Shown here piece by piece: positions 32,956 through 36,226 of a stretch of DNA of 36,226 nt. The stretch lies in NCBI GenBank assembly GCA_022710185.1, contig JAKLHK010000031.1, forward strand, positions 1 through 36,226, written 5' to 3'. The notes beneath the pieces are model-generated. The model was given only the letters and a program-made list of their open reading frames with translations, searched no databases and had not been told where the DNA came from. How positions within the stretch are numbered: position 1 is the stretch's first letter; every line of letters begins with the position of its first letter. The position numbers were made by a program, and so were the translations under genes. The DNA is from Bacteroidota bacterium. GTDB lineage: Bacteria > Bacteroidota > Bacteroidia > Bacteroidales > JAGNHN01.

Positions 32956-35835
32956 TCAGAGGCCGCGGGGAGGAGGGACGTCGTCCCTCTGCTCCGGCCT
33001 GCCGGCGAGCTGGTCGAAGTCGAAGAAAAGGAACAGGCCGCCACCCAGACCATCCCTCTGGTGCATGCGGTAGAGACGGTAGCCCAGGTGCAGGGGGGCG
33101 ATGAATCGGAAGGCGTGGGCTTCCATGCGGAGCTCAGCCCCATAGCTGGCGTAGCGGAAAAGGGTGGCGGGGTACCTCCCCCAGGCCTGCTCCCAGAAAA
33201 GCCCCCCGCTGAATCGCTTGATAAACAGTACCCCAGGCAGGTTGAAGTCGGGCAGCCAAACCGGCAGGCGGTAGTCCGCCGCCAGGGAATAGATTTCCGG
33301 CTCCCCATGGCCGGTCCACCCACTGGGGATGCGGACAAGGCCGGTGAAGGCATATTGCCCGCTTTGCCTGTACTGGTATGCCCCATACAGGCTGATGCCG
33401 TGGTGAGGGGCCAGTCCGGGGAACCAGGCCATCGCCTCGGCCGATCCCAACCTGCCTTGGGAGGGTTCCCAGGGGACGTGGAGGGCGTTGAGTTCCAGGA
33501 CCTGTCCCCAGCGGTACTGCAGGTCGCGTGGGGCCCTTCGTCCGAGGCGGTATGCCAGGACGCGGTAGTCGAGGGACCAGAGCGCCGTTTCACGGAAGCG
33601 GAAGGGGCTCTCGTCGTCCATGGCGAGGCGGGTGTGGCTGAGGTGGGCCGAGGGCGTGAGGCCCAGCGACCACTGGCCGGAGGAGGTATGCAGGGGCAGG
33701 TCGGCCCCCAGACGGAAGCGGTATTCCCTCCATCCGTAGTCCAGCATATTGCCTTGGATGTCAGGGGCCTGGCTGCTGCGGTGCCCTGTACGGGCTTCGA
33801 GGCTGAGGCGGGGGAAAAACCCCTGGTAGCGGTAGAGGAGGTACCATTCCCCCCGGGCCTCGGCCGGGAGGTATTCGAAGCCGGCTTCCAGGAAGGAGGT
33901 GTTGAGAAGGTTGTGCGAGAGCATGGAGATGCCGGGGTTGGCGGAGCGGGCGTCGGCGTTGACGGCCACGGGGCCCCAGCTGTGGAAGCGGAAGAGGTGG
34001 GGCAGGCGGCGGTAGGGGCGGGGGTTGGCCGACGGCTCGCCGGATGGTACGGCAAGGAGACGGTTTGCGGCCAGGCTGAGGGAATCGGCCAGGGCTGTCC
34101 AGGGTCCGGGAGGCTGCTTTTCTTCCTGGATCACGAGTTTTTGCAAGGGCAGGCTTACCGGACGGTAGCCTGAGGAGGTGTAGGCTGAGGCCAGCAGGGC
34201 AGTATGAAGCGTATCGGGGGAGGCCTCGGTGAGGCCGAAGGGCGCAACCCCCTCGAGCCGGGGAGCGCTGCCCAGGGTATCCACACTGAAGAGGGCGTCC
34301 CGGTCGGAATAGACCCCAGTGAAGTAGATGCGGTCGATGCTGAAGGCGGGACGTGAGATCTCCGCAAAGGACAAGGGGGTGATCCATTGCAGGCTGCCGG
34401 TGCCGAGCCGGATCATCACCAGGGCCTTGCGTCCGGTGCTATCCTGTGCGATGAAGACGGCCGCCTTACCGGAGGGGTGCCAGGCGGGCTGCATGAGGTG
34501 GTGTATCCCTGGCGGGCGATATCGGGCCAGTTCAACACCCCCGGGCAGGCCCAGCAGCAGGAGGGATAGCGTATTGTCCGGGGCGAGGTCTACGGCCAGG
34601 AGGCGGTCTCCATCGGGGCTGAGGGCCGGGGCAAAGAGGCGGGTGCGGCGGGTCAGGCATTCCTTCTGGCCGGTGGAAAGGTCGAGCGTCCAGATCTCCG
34701 ACCAGCTGAGGGTTTCCCAGCGGGGGTGGGTACGGCGTTCTGTCCAGGCGATGCGCCGGCCGCCGGTAGTGAGGCTTCCGCGGGAGCCGTAGCCGGGGCT
34801 GGCCAGGACCTCTTCCCGGCCGTCGGGGGCGATACGCAGGATGCGGTCGATGTCGGCGAGGCTGGAGCGTTCGGCCAGGAGGCTGCCATCAGCCAGGCGT
34901 GACGGCCGGCGGTAGGAAGCATAGTCCTCTCCTGCTGCCGTGGGCAGGAGTGTGGGCGGTGGCAGGGAGTTCATGGGGAGTGAACGCCAGAGGCTGTCGG
35001 CTTCGTCCAGGGCCTTGCCGTACCACGCCCGGAGGCCCATTCCGGTCTGTCGCTGCACGGACCGGCTCATGGGGGCCAGGCTCCAGGGACGGCGGGCGCT
35101 GCGTTCCAGGGCCCCGGCCCATACTCCACTGCCATACCGCAGGGTGGCCGGGGCCACCAGGTGGTATCCGAGGATGTAGTGATCGGGGACAAAGTCGCGG
35201 TAGGAGCCAAAGATTGCCTTTTCATAAGGGAAGGCCCCGACCGTAGTCAGCTGGGCATGCAGGGGCGCGGAGAAGGAAGGGAGGCGGCCCCGTCCTGCCC
35301 GGCTGAACATGGTTTCGGCCACCACGGCATCGCCTTCGAGGAACCAGAGCGGGACATAGAGCCCCAGCACGGCGCCAACCGCCTGTTCCCCGAAGATCCA
35401 TCCCAGCGCACGGGTGAGGCCCTGGTTGAGCTTGTCCACCTGCACCGCGTGGCGGTATTCGTGGACCAGGAGGTGGCGAAGCCAGTCAGTGGCTTCCTGG
35501 TCCTGGGGCGGGGCAGGATAGAGTTCGATGCGGCGGGGCGCCCAGGTGGTGAAACCGTTGGAGACGGCCCCGCTAGGATGCACCAGGATGTCGATGCGGC
35601 GGGGCCGGTGATCCAGGGAAGCGGATACGGCCGGCAGCAGGCTGTCGCCGGCCCGGGCCATCCGCAGCACTTCGTTTTCCAAGGAAAGGGGATAGACATA
35701 TCGCACGCTGCCTTTGCGCAGCTGCATCCAGTGCGTGGAGGCCGGGTCCTGCCCCGAGCTGAAGAACTGTGCGCGGAGCGCTTTAGGGCTGTTCAGGGCC
35801 AGGAGCAGGAGAAGGTATGTGATCAGCTTGTGCAT
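32956..35835 (-). CDS. Metallopeptidase-like / TolB-propeller / outer-membrane barrel protein
   Basis: This 959-aa exported protein has a signal peptide (about 1-22). The first domain is gluzincin-like: HEYRH gives H125, E126 and H129, and the third ligand is probably E167 in WFLEGDA, as in peptidase-MA-like proteins. The middle (about 290-600) holds TolB/WD-type propeller blades such as LTRRTRLFAPALSPDGDRLLAVDL. The last about 350 residues alternate polar and hydrophobic strands, like a Bacteroidota outer-membrane barrel, ending in a strand-like GGGLFLFFDFDQL plus a proline-rich tail. The substrate is unknown. The barrel assignment is inferred from pattern only. Confidence 0.8.
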   Translation of the reverse strand: MHKLITYLLLLLALNSPKALRAQFFSSGQDPASTHWMQLRKGSVRYVYPLSLENEVLRMARAGDSLLPAVSASLDHRPRRIDILVHPSGAVSNGFTTWAPRRIELYPAPPQDQEATDWLRHLLVHEYRHAVQVDKLNQGLTRALGWIFGEQAVGAVLGLYVPLWFLEGDAVVAETMFSRAGRGRLPSFSAPLHAQLTTVGAFPYEKAIFGSYRDFVPDHYILGYHLVAPATLRYGSGVWAGALERSARRPWSLAPMSRSVQRQTGMGLRAWYGKALDEADSLWRSLPMNSLPPPTLLPTAAGEDYASYRRPSRLADGSLLAERSSLADIDRILRIAPDGREEVLASPGYGSRGSLTTGGRRIAWTERRTHPRWETLSWSEIWTLDLSTGQKECLTRRTRLFAPALSPDGDRLLAVDLAPDNTLSLLLLGLPGGVELARYRPPGIHHLMQPAWHPSGKAAVFIAQDSTGRKALVMIRLGTGSLQWITPLSFAEISRPAFSIDRIYFTGVYSDRDALFSVDTLGSAPRLEGVAPFGLTEASPDTLHTALLASAYTSSGYRPVSLPLQKLVIQEEKQPPGPWTALADSLSLAANRLLAVPSGEPSANPRPYRRLPHLFRFHSWGPVAVNADARSANPGISMLSHNLLNTSFLEAGFEYLPAEARGEWYLLYRYQGFFPRLSLEARTGHRSSQAPDIQGNMLDYGWREYRFRLGADLPLHTSSGQWSLGLTPSAHLSHTRLAMDDESPFRFRETALWSLDYRVLAYRLGRRAPRDLQYRWGQVLELNALHVPWEPSQGRLGSAEAMAWFPGLAPHHGISLYGAYQYRQSGQYAFTGLVRIPSGWTGHGEPEIYSLAADYRLPVWLPDFNLPGVLFIKRFSGGLFWEQAWGRYPATLFRYASYGAELRMEAHAFRFIAPLHLGYRLYRMHQRDGLGGGLFLFFDFDQLAGRPEQRDDVPPPRGL

Positions 35836-35860
35836 GCGTGAGTCCCTAAACGCCGGAAGC

Positions 35861-36226
35861 TCAGGTTTGTTTGCCCGAAGCGTGGAGCATGGCGTCCCAG
35901 AGGGGGTCGGCGGGCGGGGGAGCCACGATGGTCAGGGGTTCCCTGCGTACCGGGTGGATGAACTCCATAGACCGGCTGTGGAGGTGGATGGAGCCGTCGG
36001 GGTTGGAGCGCGGGGCGCCGTATTTGAGGTCGCCGCGGATGATGCAGCCGATATGGCTGAGCTGAGCGCGGATCTGGTGGTGGCGGCCGGTATGCAGGAC
36101 CACCTCGAGGAAGGCATAGCGTTCGCCCAGTCCCAGCAGGCGGTAGTCGAGCACGGCTTCCTGGGTGCCCGCATCCTGGCCGCGGCTGACGTAGGACTTG
36201 TTCTGTGCCTCGTTGCGTTTGAGATG
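35861..36226 (-). CDS. RluA-family pseudouridine synthase, C-terminal part
   Basis: This is the C-terminal about 121 residues of an RNA pseudouridine synthase; the gene continues beyond the window edge, so the catalytic Asp region is not seen. The frame is open to 36226. Present are HLKRNEAQNKSYV, EVVLHTGRHHQIRAQL, the conserved GDLKYGA and the LHSRSMEFIHPV segment typical of RluA/RluC/RluD. A GTG at 36154 is only an internal codon. Which uridine it modifies cannot be told. Confidence 0.92.
   Translation of the reverse strand, partial: HLKRNEAQNKSYVSRGQDAGTQEAVLDYRLLGLGERYAFLEVVLHTGRHHQIRAQLSHIGCIIRGDLKYGAPRSNPDGSIHLHSRSMEFIHPVRREPLTIVAPPPADPLWDAMLHASGKQT

Overview
This window looks like chromosomal DNA of an anaerobic or fermentative member of the Bacteroidota. 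The evidence is two proteins ending in type IX secretion (T9SS)-like C-terminal domains, a GldN-like lipoprotein, several TAnnTTTG (-7) promoter matches just upstream of start codons, a split pntA, and the hpt-adk-obgE gene order. Most of the window is GC-rich with tightly packed genes. An AT-rich island at about 27.65-29.4 kb stands out as probable foreign DNA.

Layout. 0-0.45 kb: non-coding, with a composite 7-bp tandem repeat. 0.46-1.8 kb (-): NADP-type glutamate dehydrogenase. 2.15-5.6 kb (+): a large GAF / pseudo-receiver / receiver / PPDK-N ATP-grasp protein. 5.8-8.7 kb (-): the proton-translocating transhydrogenase operon (split pntA plus pntB). 9.0-11.9 kb (-): a secreted 14-repeat GloVer-type protein with a T9SS tail. 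12.0-19.0 kb (+): a three-gene iron-sulfur flavoprotein operon (NuoE-, NuoF-like and a 1234-aa subunit), followed by a HAD phosphatase. 19.0-19.4 kb (-): a TPR protein. 19.6-22.6 kb (+): a second receiver / PPDK-N protein, paralogous to the first. 22.6-25.6 kb: a tiny T9SS-tail protein (-), then a GldN-like lipoprotein, an M16 peptidase and an O-methyltransferase (+). 25.7-27.3 kb: purE (-) diverging from a NYN + cold-shock protein (+). 27.7-29.4 kb: the AT-rich island with a nuclease-like RAMA-domain protein and a GNAT acetyltransferase. 29.6-32.4 kb (+): hpt-adk-obgE-PAP2. 32.4-36.2 kb (-): a PNPOx-like flavoprotein, a metallopeptidase/propeller/barrel protein and a truncated RluA-type pseudouridine synthase.

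A theme of the first half is NAD(H)/NADP(H) balance. GdhA, PntAB and the three-subunit complex, which resembles the Sporomusa-type Nfn (StnABC) transhydrogenase, all use these cofactors. The third subunit of the complex fuses a 2Fe-2S domain, a GltD/NfnB-like flavin domain and a formate-dehydrogenase-like domain that lacks the catalytic Cys/Sec and the C-terminal cofactor-binding domain.

The strongest candidates for undescribed biology are that fusion subunit, the pair of receiver-PPDK_N proteins that lack the phosphohistidine domain, and the PD-(D/E)XK-like + RAMA protein in the AT-rich island. Intergenic DNA carries several unrelated repeats with a 7-bp period and a hairpin element present three times. 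All assignments come from reading the sequence and from knowledge of the families; no database search was run.
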